Assembly (NCBI GenBank): GCA_034620365.1
Contig: JAQGEQ010000338.1
Location: 248,001 to 312,000, forward strand
Direction of reading: 5' to 3'
Length of the DNA: 64,000 nt
DNA from: Pegea sp. RAD2-039
Taxonomy: Eukaryota; Chordata; Thaliacea; Salpida; Salpidae
Shown here: positions 1 to 12,382 of the stretch, piece after piece
Numbering within the stretch: the first letter of the stretch is position 1
Layout of the letters: every line of letters starts with the position of its first letter
Position numbers and translations under genes: made by a program
Notes under the pieces: model-generated
The model's database searches: none
Told to the model about the DNA's origin: nothing
What the model saw: only the letters and a program-made list of their open reading frames with translations

Positions 1-24
1 ATAATAAGTTCAAATTACAAACGT

Positions 25-49
25 ATGCCACAATGCCCGGCATTTTTTT
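25..49 (+). terminator. Hairpin followed by T-run
   Basis: ATGCC and GGCAT can pair around a 9-base loop, and seven T follow at once. This has the look of an RNA polymerase III 3' end, but it lies at the window edge and no gene is recognised upstream. It may be chance. Confidence 0.2.
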
Positions 50-580
50 ATTACTGAAAAGAAATTCAAAACAAATTACTTTTGATTTTGGTTTGACACA
101 TAAAACTGTTTAGTTAAGATTTAATTAGGATGCTTCATTAGTTTTAGAAAAGTAGATCTACCGGAATCACTTTGACTGAGCCTAGTTATTATGAAATACT
201 TTTTTATAAACTTTACCTAATTGTTGAGTTTTTATTTATTTTTTTATCAAATATATGTTTAAGCTATTTTTAAATAAGTTAGAATTTGTTTGTATCAAAT
301 TTTAAACTTTTGTTTTCTTAAAGAAATTTATTGCAAAACCATTAAAACAACAAGAAATGATTGGTTTTTTAAAATGTAATTTTTATCTATCAAGATTATG
401 AGAATCATAAAAGTTTAATCAAAAAGTCAAAAGTAAACGATAGTATTTACCTGAATAAAACGAAATCTAGTATAATATTTTCTAAGAAGAAAAATACTAA
501 ACTTTTTTACTAAAAAAGAGATTCTAAAAATATTAGCAAAATGCTTAGAACAAGTTTTCAAACTAAATTGCAAACATTAA

Positions 581-688
581 TTGCGCCAAGCTAGCATCGC
601 AGAGGTGACCAAGGTGACACTGAGTACAGTCATAAACTGCCTACGGGGCTCCAACTCTGGCTTCAGCTCAGAGTTTTGCATCTTCTAA
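581..688 (+). pseudogene. Possible helix-turn-helix coding remnant
   Basis: This is an island of about 50% G+C in very AT-rich DNA. One frame stays open for 35 codons between two stops and has no ATG. It contains SIAEVTKVTLSTVINCL, which resembles the recognition helices of Tc1/mariner-type transposases (a small-IA-x-x-T-x-x-STV-x-x-xL pattern). The rest of a transposase is not visible, and no terminal repeats were seen. The island also holds ACTCTG paired with CAGAGT around 651-675, so a structured RNA is an alternative. No known snRNA, SRP or Y RNA core was recognised. Confidence 0.2.
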
Positions 689-1163
689 TCTCGTAATAAA
701 TTTTCTTTAAATTTCTTAAAGAAGTTATTTCATTTAAAAGTAATTCTTTTTTCTATATTCTAAATTGGTTTATGCAAATAAATTCTAAAAAAAAAGTAAA
801 GTTGATTGTTTTTATTCTCGCTTACTGGTGCTAAAAGTATATTTAAAATTTAAAATTTTGTTCAATTACAAAATATTTTGTAATAAAATTTCAAAGAACA
901 ATTTTCGTATAATAAACTTTCTTTCATATTTTTATTTGAACAATGAAAAGTATTTGAAAACTAAAATTTTTAACAACAAATTTATGAATATCATTTTACT
1001 TAACTTTCGATAATAGTTGCTAAAAATAAAACATTAGTTGTTAGAATTTAACTTAAGATTAAAAATATTGAATAAAATTTTGGGTTAAATTAATTTCGTT
1101 TTCTTAAAGTTTTTTTTTATTTTTTCTTATACTTTCCATTTATGTTTCTAACTAGTTATTGGG

Positions 1164-1170
1164 AAAAAAA
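1164..1170 (-). terminator. Pol III terminator of tRNA-Leu
   Basis: Seven T on the minus strand begin three bases after the discriminator base of the tRNA-Leu gene. This is a standard RNA polymerase III stop. Confidence 0.8.
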
Positions 1171-1173
1171 GTT

Positions 1174-1255
1174 TGGCAGCGGTGGGATTCGAACCCACGC
1201 CATCGAAATGACTGGTGCCTTAAACCAGCGCCTTAGACCGCTCGGCCACGCTACC
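1174..1255 (-). tRNA. tRNA-Leu (anticodon AAG)
   Basis: The 82-base cloverleaf is complete. The acceptor GGTAGCG pairs with CGCTGCC and the discriminator base is A. The D arm contains the A box TGGCCGAGCGG. The anticodon stem CTGGT/ACCAG encloses TTAAGGC, which gives AAG. A long class II variable arm precedes the T arm with B box GGTTCGAATCC. There is no intron. A T-run follows. A second copy at 17562 on the other strand lacks part of the D arm, so this is the functional copy of the pair. Confidence 0.95.
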
Positions 1256-2436
1256 GATGTCATTTTCCGAAAGTTAGAATATAATTATTTAAACTAACAA
1301 ATTAATATTTTAAACGACAGATATTAAGAAATTTTGTCATATAAACAATTGTCAGGTATGTAGATGTAATGATATAAACAACAACATATTTAATATGTTT
1401 GTATTTACTTTTGTGGAATATTTTAATCAAATTAACTTCGTTTTAAGCTTTTCTAATGTAAAATTTCACCAACAAAAAATTATAATTTCCACTTTTTCCT
1501 ATCAAAGAACTTGTTTTAATTTCTGATTTTATTTTTCCCTTTATAATCCTTATAATTTCGTTTTTAATAACATTTAAATATCAATCGTTTCATATCCAAA
1601 GAAATGTTATTCTTTAGCTATCAGGTTTTTCAAGATAAGAATAATTTTTTTGATATTTTTTCAATAAGTCAAATTTTATGAATTTTATGTTCATCAAAAA
1701 CTAAAAGTTTGTCCTTTTTATAACGTTAAAAATGTCTTAATTCATTTAACAGCAATAAATTTAAATATGATTTTATACTTTCGTTATAAATTGTTATTTT
1801 TTGGTAAATTCATATTCATATGTCTTTTGTAAATAGAAGTACTTTCGAAACTTTACTAAAAAGATGACTTTCGTGAACCCGAACCAAACCAGTTTTCGAG
1901 AACTATCTTATTTTAGGGAATTTCCCCCCATCAACAAATCTTGTGATTTGTGTGACAATTTTTATGATTAAGTTGCAACATTTGTTCATATTAATAATAT
2001 TTAAATATAAGTCAAAATTTTTTCTTCTTTAAATGTTTTTGAAATAATCAATTTTTAAAGTAAAAAATTTAATTGTATAATAATGCTAAAAACCTTAAAA
2101 TGTTTGATCAAAATATATTTAGATGTGATGTTGTTATTCAATTATAAATAAAAATATTTAACTTCAATAAATTTGATTATAAGCTTTTGATTGTAGGTCA
2201 ATTTGTATTGAATTCTGGCAAGTATGACAAAAACATCTTTATTTTTGGCTGAAGATCATCTAATAGCTTTGATTAATTTATAGAATCACTTCTAGAGGTA
2301 AAAAATAGTTTTTTACTGTTATCAGAAGATTTAGTTTATTGTACTTTTATGGACTTTTTCACAAAATCTGGAAACTTCGACTAGCTTCAACAGTAAATAT
2401 AAACTAATCTAGAAACTATACAAATCATTTAAGTAA
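1256..2436. other. AT-rich spacer, nothing recognised
   Basis: I see no coding frame, RNA gene or repeat module here. The DNA is simple A/T-biased sequence with short homopolymer runs. An AACCAAACC word near 1885 and a CCCCCC run at 1924-1929 are the only local rises in G+C. Confidence 0.5.
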
Positions 2437-2804
2437 TTTATAATAAGATTATTTCAGTTTTTAGATATTTGTTATTGTAGCAAATGTTGTGCAATATTGT
2501 ACAATAGAGTAGCACATGATATATTTGAAGATGATCGCTCAGAAAATAAGCGTCTTTTAAAAGTAGCGAAAAACTGAAATCAGACTGATATTAAATACAA
2601 AGTTCGAGGTCCACCATGGGATTTGAGATTTGTCAAGAATATTCAAAAAAACGGAAGTGGCAAATAACTACTGTTTCCACAATTTTATATTACATTTTCT
2701 CTGCATACAACTGTGAATACCATCCATTAAGCCCAAGATATCAGTTCACAGAAGCATCTATCAAATCTCAAAAGTGTCAAAATGAAATTTCTTATAAAAT
2801 CTAA
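2437..2804 (+). pseudogene. Coding-like stretch, broken, unidentified
   Basis: The codon texture differs from its surroundings. One frame is open from 2437 to 2577 and reads like protein (CYCSKCC, then FEDDRSENKRLLKVAKN). It begins just after a run resembling a 3' splice site, ATTATTTCAG. The same frame stays open again over 2578-2667. In another frame an ATG in near-perfect Kozak context (CCACCATGG, ATG at 2616) opens a 62-codon frame ending at 2804. I recognise no family. The best guess is a decayed exon or gene fragment. A small real gene cannot be excluded. Confidence 0.25.
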
Positions 2805-3410
2805 TATTTATAGAAAAACATGTATTTCATAATACATTTATATCAACAATAAACAATTTCGATTAAGTTTATTTCAAAGGTTCTTGTAAACGGTTATTTG
2901 CTGTAAAGATACAGATAAATTTTTATCAAAATTAATATTTCTACTTAAATTCTAGAACTGAAATAAACAAGTTGAAAATTTATCCAGATTTGTAAACATT
3001 ATGCAGCAAATTTTTTATCTTCTTATAGCTGTAATAACTAAATACCAGCTTAGATAATGTATTATGAGATATTATTATTATACTATTATGCATTTAGCAC
3101 AAATGAATAATTTTAGAAATATTCTTAAATTAAGTGAAACATAGAAAAATAAGATTTTTTTACAGTTGCAAAGAAAAAGTTAAAACAAAATTATGTAATT
3201 TTGATTACATAACAGCTTTTTTAATTTATTATATTTTGTTTATGTTAAACAAATAAAATATAGATTTCTAAAATAGTTGTAAAAATTTATAAATAATTTT
3301 ATACTTGTCCTAAGACGTAACTATTTTATATTTACTTTATCTTAATTGTTAGTGTTGCGAAATATCTTTTACATCTACGGTAAACAACTCGTATTATACA
3401 ACTTCTTTAA
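2805..3410 (+). repeat. Dispersed repeat, copy shared with both arms of the 28-kb inverted repeat
   Basis: The run ATCAACAATAAACAATTTCG and its surroundings match 30585-31055 in the same direction and 25745-26230 in reverse. A shared landmark is TTGCGAAATATCTTTTA near 3354. A partial relative lies at 60010-60130. No coding frame is seen. Confidence 0.6.
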
Positions 3411-4407
3411 AATTGTGAATTTATAAGTAAATCATGAATATTTTAATGAAATTAATTTATATAACAGAACAGATAACCATGTGTCTACCATTGTAATTCA
3501 TAACTTTTCTGCTTTCTTGATGCCATTACCCTATCCAAAATACTAAACAAATTAATACTTTGAACAAGATATTGTTGAGCTTAGCCATCAATTTGATAAT
3601 CAAGTGCTTATTGATATCAACAATCATCAACAGTGTACAAATTATATTATAAATTAAACTCGCTAAAAAGATTTAGAAGTTGCTAGATACAATTTAAAAC
3701 ATAAGTTTCTTTTTTTTGCAAGGATATTGACATATTTTATAATCTTAATGAGAATGGAAATAAAGAATATCTACTTTTTAACTTTTAATTATTAAAATTA
3801 TATATTTACCACAATTACAAATATCAAACCATCTATTAGTCCTTAAATAATTAACTTCAAGAATTGTAAAAATTGTAAATTGGTTTATGTTCAATGTTTT
3901 GGTTATTTGTTTATTATCTTGATACAAAAACACTAATTTGGCTGAATATAGACTTTTGTATTTGTGAAATTTGCTCACATTATCAGTGACATGTTTTGAA
4001 CTATAAGAAAAACTTTTGACTTAAATTAATTCTATTATTATTTGTAAAGAATCTAAACTTAAGCTTTTTAATTTATTTACTACTTGAAATTTCATTAGAA
4101 AAATTAAATTCCAAATTTGCAATAAAATAGATTCTCTACAATACTAGATTAAATTTTCCTGTTGGTTACTTTTTTTCTGATATTTTTCAAATGTAAAATT
4201 TAAGTAATAAAATAACTAATTCAATAATTCATGGAATAACTTATAATTGTATAAATAGAAATCTATTTGTTTGCTTGTATTTATAATTGTAAACTTATTT
4301 GAATAAAAATATTTTTAACATATAAAATCTTATTGTAATATTACTTGGAAGACTAAGAAATTAAAACGTTAAAAATAAAATGTTTTTAAATAATTTTCTA
4401 CTGCATT
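3411..4407. other. AT-rich spacer with a faint family B remnant
   Basis: Around 3975-4000 the words CATTATCAGTGACATGTTTTG match the distal part of family B units (see 4698-4803). No box or hairpin is left. A short minus-strand frame at 3778-3978 shows no protein character and is not called. Confidence 0.4.
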
Positions 4408-5371
4408 AAAGTATTTACAGCATTAAAAGTAGATTTGTCGAAATGATATTCAATTAACTTATTTGAGTAATATTAACAACAAAATAAAAATAAAGAATTT
4501 CCTTAATTTCATTTTAAGTTGAAGTTTAAGTACAAATACAATTTTTGCTGAAAGAAAAGTTTTCTTTTTGTAAACTTTTATTTACATTATTAGTAACATG
4601 TCTCAAAACAAGTAAAAGAAATTTGACATCAATTGTTTTTACTTTATTTTTTGTACAAAATACAAACTAAATTTATTTAACTTTTAATTGAAATTTTGTT
4701 GAAAAGTATTTCAACTCCAAAAATATCATCTTGATTCGTAAGCAACTGGATGGTATCCGACTTTGCCAGTATTTAAAGTTTTGTTTTAATCTAGAGTTTG
4801 TGGGAGTCAAGTTTAAACGAATTACTTTTTGTACTTTTAAAGAAAATATTTGTTTATAAATAAATTCATATTTTTCAAGTTTGAATTAAAATTGTTGTAT
4901 ATTAATAACATATTTGATAATTTAAAAAAGTTTGGTGACGCTGATAAATGAAGACTTTTAGAAATTAAGTCAAAAGCCATTTGAATATATTGTTTTTAAA
5001 TTGTGAATACTAACAGACTGGAAAGCTTATTTATATTTATAAATGAAAATTTCTTGTTTTTTCAAAATTTTAACAATATTATTTAATATTTACATAGTTA
5101 ATAAATAAACACAATGTATATAAGATATTTTTCTTTATGATTTCAACACAGATGTTTCACCTCACCAAATACATAAGTTAATCAATTATGGTAAAAAATT
5201 AATTCAAGAAAATTAACGTTAAAAAAAATTAAATATTATTCTACAAATATACAAATTATTAAACTAATCTATCCCATGAATGTTGAAGGTTTATTTATTT
5301 GTTTTTGTAGCCGAATTATTTTATCCGTTTAGTGACGAAAGCAGTAAAAAAGGTCATAAATTTGAACTTTT
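4408..5371 (+). repeat. Duplicated block D1, copy 1
   Basis: This matches 18714-19674 in the same direction over almost its whole length with few differences. A shorter third copy, 4931-5270, is found again at 44924-45263. The block contains a family B unit (4698-4803). It is too similar to its partner to be an ancient duplication. No coding frame is seen. Confidence 0.8.
4698..4803 (-). repeat. Family B unit: box, TATA-like, hairpin
   Basis: Read on the minus strand: box CCACAAAC (4796-4803), 20 bases, TAAATACT (4768-4775), then the hairpin GTTGAAATACTTTTCAAC (4698-4715) with a 7-bp stem and 4-base loop. Upstream of the box the words run TTGACTC before CCACAAAC. About 130 bases beyond the hairpin lies the recurring pair of AACATG and GTAAAC words. 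This is a candidate small-RNA unit with no known counterpart. Confidence 0.5.
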
Positions 5372-6833
5372 TAAACAATTTATTCAAATTTAATTTCCTG
5401 TTATATACACTATTTAAATTCTAAAATAACTTTTACTTTTGAATACCAAAAAATAAATGCGGTAATAGTTAACCTTTATATGAGTAAATATCATCTCGAG
5501 TATCATTAATATAGTTAAGTGTAAAGGTTTAAAAATTTTGTACTTTTCTTTAAGAATGAAACACTTTCTTATAATTCAAATAAAATAGTTCAATGTCTGT
5601 TTTTTAAATCCAATAAAAAGGTTAAGTTTCTTTTTAAAACAAAAAATGAAAATAATTATAATACTAATAATCCAATTTAAAATCAGACCAAGTAAAGCAT
5701 TTTATAATAATAATTCCAGTAACAGTATCAATTGATTGAAGCACGCATGATGATTTGATCAAATCGCAATATACAAGTTTTTACAGCTTTTGTATATTCA
5801 CAGATATTCATAACTTTGGAAACTTTTCTTCAAGTTATAATCAATAATTTCAAAGATGCGTTTTTTATTTATGTATTCAAAAAAGTTTTATTATATATAG
5901 AAAACAGACAAAATAAATAATTTTCAAAAATTTGGTATCCTTTGTTTTGTAATTCTTTAATTTCGGAAATACACTTTAAAAATAATCAATTTTTTTATTT
6001 TGGTTTTGAAAAATTTTCCTTTTTTATTAGTAAAACAAATTTAATTGCATATTTAATCTTGTAAATATGAAAATTATTAAATTTTTTTTTTTTTTTGAAA
6101 ATAACGAAAATAATTAGTTTAAGGTTTTTGCTAATAATAATTATAATAATTATATTTTTAATTAATTAATCTGAAACACACAGCTTGTAATAGAATGCTC
6201 GTAAGAAATAAAATTTTAAATATTTACCAACTTACTTGAAAAATTAATTCATTAATACATTTAAAAGTTTAATACCTTCAATTTGGAAGTTATTATTTGA
6301 AAATTATGAAAGGCATTTCGCCCTGTACATGTGGACTTCAAGCACTTTCACTGACCATAAGCATTTTGAAAATTGCTTGTCATAGCATTCTACGTATCTT
6401 AATTTTAAATATTTTGTTCCTTTACGAAATCTAAAGGTCAACTTTGATTCAATTATTATATATATACTATTATATTTATTATAATATTAGTTATTAATAT
6501 AACATTTTTATTTTATAATTCGTCGTGATTATGCAAGACAAAAATTGTAAAATTCATTTCAATTTCCTTATATTAAATAAACGCTTAATACTAATAAAAT
6601 TTTCAAATTATATTTTGGATTAAATTTTGTTTTGTAAATCTTTTATTTTGATTAGATTTGTTTTTTCAATTTGTTTTGTTAGAGAAATGAAAATCAAGAA
6701 AGCAGTTAACTTTTATTTAATAAAGACCACAATGTGTTTTGTTGCAAATTGTATAAACGTTTCTACAAATCCATAAATAAATTTATCAAATGATTATAAT
6801 TAATAATGAAAAGATGTGAAATACATCACTTAA
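5372..6833. other. AT-rich segment absent from the second D1-D8 locus
   Basis: In the related locus at 18714-20510 the two flanking blocks (D1 and the block at 6834) are directly joined at about 19675. These 1.46 kb are therefore an insertion here or a deletion there. I see no terminal repeats, target duplication or coding frame. The less AT-rich patch at 6315-6390 (CATTTCGCCCTGTACATG) is unassigned. Confidence 0.55.
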
Positions 6834-7670
6834 TAATAAATTTTACCCAACATATAGCAGGAATTATTAATCTTAAAGTAACCTGGTTCATAATATTTGT
6901 TATCCTTTAATAAAAAAGGATTTTCAAGAAATATTTATTTTGACAAAAAATTAGGATTTAACTCATAGAAGATAGATTAAAATGTTGTTAAACCTTTTTG
7001 AAAATTATTTTGAAGTTCAAACGAAAAAAATTCTAAGTCTTATAGTACTCTCAATTTACTATTTTAAAAACAAAAAGTCACATGGCTTTTGACTTAATTT
7101 AAATTTGTCAAAACGATGGTTAATTTTAATCTTAATTATTGAAATAGAAATAAATTTAAATCTGATAGTAATAGTCTATGGATAGAAAACATTATATGAA
7201 TTGTATAATTTTTAAATTATTTTGAAGATCAAAGGAAAATGATTTTTGAGTATATATAGTACTCTCATTATTAAGATCAAAAAGTCATATGGCTTTGATT
7301 TATTTTTCTATCGTCAGTAAGATTGATCATTTTTAATCTTAATCATTAAAGTAAAAACAACTTTAAATCTGAATTAAATAAAACTTCATCAGAAAATTAA
7401 ACTAATTTTGTGTGTATAATAGTAAACTTATAAAAAACTTTCTTATCAACTTTAAAATCAAATTTTCTATTTGAAAAATATTTGTCAACCAATATTTGCT
7501 TATCAAGAAAATTGTAAAATTAATTTCATTTGAACTTGATCACATACACTTCAGATTGCAACAACGTTTATAAGAAATGAGAAGTAAAAAAAAACTCAAT
7601 CTTTCGTATAGGATTGCAAAGTTTTAAAATTTGGAGTTAAATTACTTTACAACGAAACTTTAAATAATAA
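6834..7670 (+). repeat. Duplicated block D8, copy 1
   Basis: This matches 19676-20510 closely and in the same direction. Further relatives, some inverted, lie at 33480-33660, 44590-44920 and 50090-50590. It ends with a family B-like unit in which the box reads ACATACAC (about 7542-7549) and the downstream hairpin has lost pairing (GGAGTTAAATTACTTTACAAC, near 7630). No coding frame is seen. Confidence 0.75.
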
Positions 7671-7734
7671 CTAAGATTAATAACTTCAGTTATTATTCAT
7701 CACAAAATATGTTTGTAAACATGTTAGGTACTTG

Positions 7735-8015
7735 TTAACAGGATATTACTGAAAGATTAAAATCGGAATATTTAAAATGTTTAAAGTCTGTTGTTTATGG
7801 TGCTAAACGAGTTTAACATTTTTTAAGAAAGTACAATGTAATTGGTCTACAAAATTACTGCATGTAATATCAAAACATGCTAACTTCTTTTGCTTTTAAT
7901 AAAGCAAGTTGTTTAAGTTCATTTGAAATCTTAGACAATGCCAAATGAAAATAGTGTTACAATGATATACATGTTACTTAAATGCATAAATTTGCAGATA
8001 ACATTAAAAATTCAG
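7735..8015 (-). repeat. Family C unit and flank, decayed copy
   Basis: This matches 41215-41490 and 45980-46250. On the minus strand it has a box CCATAAAC (7793-7800) followed after about 20 bases by AATATTCC. It is a diverged relative of the better preserved family C copies. The hairpin seen in those copies is not clear here. Confidence 0.5.
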
Positions 8016-8865
8016 TTCATTATGAAAACTATACTTTATTTAAACTTCAATGTCATTTGAAATAATTGGTAATTTTGAAATTTTTTTTTTAAAAATTTAA
8101 CTCTCTGTTCTTTAATGTACTTATTTATTTTAATTCTGAATTAATTAAAATTCAGTTTTTAATAGCTGAATTAATTTTTGTACAATTATAAATTCTTTTT
8201 GTATTCTTTTAAAAAATCAAGTATGGTGTAAAGTAAATTAGTAAAATTTAGAAAAATCTAATAATTTTTAAAGTTTTTTCTTCCAAATATTAGATGTTAA
8301 AAAAATAGGAAAAAGTATTAACTCATCTATTAATATATATATATGTAGAGAGAGATTTTGATAAATTAAGTAAAATCTTTACCACGCAATAATTAACTTT
8401 TATTATGAATAAAGTATACAAACACGTACGTCTGTAGTTTAACAACATCAATTGATTGATATAATTATTAAAAATATTGCTGTTTTTAACGTTATTCTTA
8501 GTCCAGTTCTAAATCTGTTTATCAATAAAATAACTATTTTCATTTTTTCACTTCAAAACCAAAATTGAACTTTTTGCTGAAATTTATAAAACAAATACTC
8601 CTTAAATTTTAAGTTGTAAATATAAAAAGCGATTTGCTAGTCTACAAAAATATAAAACTTTCAAATATTTAAGTTTAACTGTATAACCTACGAACTGATA
8701 TTTATATGGTGTAATATAAACTTTAAATAATACAGCAAGTATTTTTTGATACTTAAACACAAATTAATTTTGAGAATTTGAATACTTTATACAGTTTACA
8801 ATAAATTAGCTTTTTATTACTAGTCCAAAAACCAATTAAATATATTTGTATGTTTTTTATTTTAT

Positions 8866-8881
8866 ACGCCACCTAGCGGAT
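8866..8881 (+). promoter_or_regulatory. CTCF-like site
   Basis: ACGCCACCTAGCGGAT matches the animal CTCF core (reverse complement CCGCTAGGTGGCG). It is one of about 20 such sites in the window and stands out in sequence that is nearly all A/T. Flanking words (TTTT before, GATATAATATTTC after) match the other sites, so it belongs to the same dispersed family. Confidence 0.5.
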
Positions 8882-9146
8882 ATAATATTTCACTTACAAT
8901 AAAAAAAATCTTAAACTTTAAAAGTCTTTTAATAATTTACTTCAAAGATTTTTATCTTTGTGTAATGGTTTGTGCTATTGTTTTGGTTAATTGTTTATTG
9001 TTTTGATAAAAGATTCTACCGATTTACCAAAACTTTTCTATAATTTAAAATCCCAAAATTTTTTAGAATATAAATCATTTCAACTTGTTATTCAAGTTAT
9101 TAGTTATTAACAACTGACTGATTTTACTGAAATAAAAATGTTATTT

Positions 9147-9388
9147 GTAAACATTCTGGCATTTTATCGGCAGCATGATTACAACAATGTAATGAACTTC
9201 TAATGTAAATAATCTTTATTTCTTTATTTCTACAAAATAAAAACTAAATTCACTCAATTTATTTACTAATTAAACTTCTGTAGAAAAGTGTTTCAACTCA
9301 AAACTAAAATAATCTTTTTTTAATTACGCTATCAAGAAAATTAGATAATTGTACTTTTCCTTTAATATATCAAATGTAGAGTTTGTGG
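9147..9388 (-). repeat. Family B unit, diverged
   Basis: On the minus strand: box CCACAAAC (9381-9388), an A/T-rich stretch without a clean TATA at the usual place, then the hairpin GTTGAAACACTTTTCTAC (9280-9297) with one mismatch. The distal part, GTAAACATTCTGGCATTTTA, starts at 9147. This is a decayed copy. Confidence 0.4.
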
Positions 9389-9509
9389 GATCAAGTTCAA
9401 GATAAATATATTTTTTAAATTTTAATAGAAAACTTCTTGTTGACAAATAATACTTAAATCAAATTTGACTTTACAGTTAATACATATATATTAGTTTTTA
9501 TTAGCATTT

Positions 9510-10300
9510 ATTGCATTAGTTTTTATAGTAAATTCCAAATGAAATTTAAATTTTATCTCTTTACAAAAGTTGTTAGATCAAAGTTTTATCAAAATTAAGA
9601 TCTGATATTTTATTAAGATTGTAACCAACTTAAATTTAAACAAACCATTAATTTTTTTTTCACAAATCTCCACCATAAAAAAAACTTTTAAAACTTGTTT
9701 GTTTTTGCAATTTGTTCAAACATTATGTATACTTTACTGATATTGTTATTGAAAAAATTGTTGTTATGATGTTATTCTAAATCTGAAATAGCAATTTTTG
9801 TTTTTTTTATTTTAAATGAAAATATAATATTTTCATTAGAATCAAAACACAAAGCAACTTAGCTAATATAAATAAAGAAGTCTGTAAACAAAAATTGATT
9901 TATAAAATGTTTAAGAAAGCTTTTATAGTATTTGATTGCTGACTTACATTAAGAAAGAATTTTTCAACAATTTATTTTATAACCTAGAATAAAATTTCTT
10001 AAAACTTGTTTTACTGAAGTTTACAACTAAAAGAAAATTACAAATTTTTATAAAGAAGTTAGATTAAACTAACAAAGGTTTCAAGTGTAATATTTTACAA
10101 ATTTGGATTGATTGTCCTTTAATTGTAAATTAGTTTTTTATTTAAACAAAAACAGAATTAAGCAAAAACGATAAAGTCTGTTGGTTGTTGTCCTAGAAAT
10201 GTAAACGAGATAGAAAATTTTAAACTAATTAAAAGATAAATAATTAAATTAAAATGAAAGAGAAGTTTGTTTAAAAAGTTTTTAATTTGTAAGTTATTTA
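9510..10300 (+). repeat. Duplicated block D10, copy 1
   Basis: This matches 36710-37370 in the same direction, most clearly over 9880-10210 (shared words GATTGATTGTCCTTTAATTG). It includes a family C-like word, GTCTGTTGGTTGTTGTCCTA. Protein coding is not apparent. Confidence 0.65.
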
Positions 10301-10416
10301 ATGAGTAAACAAATTTTTGATACAAAATGTTTTATTTAAACCTTTACAAAAATACATTGTTTATCAACAACAAATTTATATTAAAATTGTAAAAATAAAT
10401 TTGTTTATACTTGACC

Positions 10417-10527
10417 CCACAAACTTTAGATTACGACAAAGTGATAAAGAATGAAAAATCACAAAAACTTTTCTCGAAAAATCAATGGTTGTTAAAAACC
10501 TAATTTGGAGTTGAAACATTGTTCAAC
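10417..10527 (+). repeat. Family B unit
   Basis: Box CCACAAAC (10417-10424), 20 bases, TAAAGAAT, then the hairpin GTTGAAACATTGTTCAAC (10510-10527). The loop differs from other copies while the outer stem is intact. Confidence 0.5.
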
Positions 10528-10782
10528 GAAAATTCATTTAGTAAAGAGGTTAATTAATTTGAGTTTCTATTATGCAGAAAAATGACATAAAAACAACTTT
10601 CTTACATTTTTGTATAGATATAACTGATAATGTTACAAAATTTTCAATAAGTTAACCTTCAGTTAATTAAAGATAATTATTTATGGCATCACTAATATCT
10701 GTTTCATATTCAGTTTTATCTGTAATAAAAATTTCAAAATTATATTAACACGTTTAAGCTTCGAGTTTTAGTGTACTTTTTA

Positions 10783-10818
10783 TTATTTATAAACTTTTCT
10801 GAAATCTACTGTTTGTGG
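10783..10818 (-). promoter_or_regulatory. Family B box and TATA, hairpin lost
   Basis: On the minus strand CCACAAAC (10811-10818) is followed after 19 bases by TATAAATA. No matching hairpin is seen downstream. A near-identical copy of this promoter part lies at 38380-38415. Confidence 0.45.
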
Positions 10819-12380
10819 GATCAAGTTCAAACGATCAAATTTTTCTAGTTTCAATAATAAACTTCTTGTTGACAGATAATCCTGAAATATAAAAAATCGA
10901 TTTTTAAGTTGATAAGAAAAATTATAAAATATAAACATAAACAAGAAAAGAAAATAATTAACAAAATTATTTCAAAGATAATAAAAAATAATAATAATAG
11001 ATTATAATAACAAGAAGTTGATAAATTTTTAAAGATTAATTTTAATAATATATATTTTAAAATCTAAAAGATCCACTTATTTTGTGGAAATCTGAAAATT
11101 TTTGTCTTTTTGTAATATAAAAAACTTGAAATTAATAAGATATAAAAGTACATCTTTCATATTATGGACCAGAAATTGGTGAAATATTTTCCAGATCATA
11201 ACTATCTAATGTTATAAAAAAGCAATAAAATCACCTAAAGTAGCAAATTACTTCAAATATTAACTATACTTTACTTTATTGTTATTGTTGTTGAAAATAC
11301 TATTTTTCTAATGTTATTATTGGTTCAAATTACTTCACAGTATAAGTTAATTGGAAATTCTGGTTTTTCATTTCAACAAAAAATAAAATTTTTCAATGGA
11401 ATTAAAAAAGATATAAAAAACTATTACATTGTAATTATAAAAACAACGATTTATATTTATATTTTTATGTTTAATTTAAATGTTTTTACGATGGAATGAG
11501 TTTCTCTCAAATTATCAAAACTTCTCAATAATACAAAATCTACAATTTATAAATAATATTTTTGCTTGATTTTGTTATTTGATTTAAATCAACTGAATAT
11601 TTCTTTAATAAATCTATCTTACTTCTGTAAAAACATAAATATAATTTTATTTATAAACTTTATATTTACCAGATTAATACTAGGGATTTCCTTGATAAGA
11701 TGTTTGAAAGTCTTTTTTGTTATAAAAAGCAAATAATTTAATTTTTTGGTGATGACTTGTTATAACTATTTGCAATTATGAATGTCATATTCAGATTCAA
11801 ACAGACAATAGTTTATCATTAAACATTTTTGGTGTGAAAAATTTGCAATTTAATTATATATATTCAACGATAAATTTTCTTGTCAATCAAAAGCACACTT
11901 TCATCAAGGTCCGAAAGTTTTCATCAAAATAAAAAAAGTTATTTTTTAATTTTCTATTATTTTTTAAAACATCAGATGCTAATTATTGATGAATTTAAAA
12001 AGAAGTTTATTCTTTATTTCAAGTTTAAAATTAAATTTAAAAATTAATCGTCAATTAATTCTTAATAAAATATTTGAAGTTTAAAGCCTTTTAATAATTT
12101 CTTCATCATCAGCAAAATATTCATATATTTATTATTCGCCAAACTACCTAATTTTCAATCAATTTAAATCAAATTATTTTCTAATAAAAGACTATTTTTT
12201 AAATCTCTAAAAAGCTTTTAACTGCACTAAACTAGTTAGTCGACTAAAATAAATTTATCCAACTAATATTAAATGTTTTCGAAAAAAAATATTAAAAAAA
12301 TTATAAAGTACGAATTTTGTTGCTTAATTTCTTTTAAACTGAAGTAAAAGTAAAAATGTTTTTGAAAGAAAAGTGTTTAT
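10819..12380. other. AT-rich spacer, little recognised
   Basis: Near 11270-11340 the words GTTATTGTTGTTGAAAATAC and TTATTATTGGTTCAA match the reversed upstream part of family A units. The box and hairpin are missing. The 62-codon open frame at 11311-11499 is low-complexity and is not called a gene. Confidence 0.4.
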
Positions 12381-12382
12381 TT

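Noticed and set aside
828-1013. Open frame of 61 codons
   Set aside because: Rich in Lys, Asn, Ile and Phe as expected from random AT-rich DNA. It has no motif, no splice context and no similarity to a known family.
8329-8352. AT and AG dinucleotide run as a microsatellite
   Set aside because: Very short and common in DNA of this composition.
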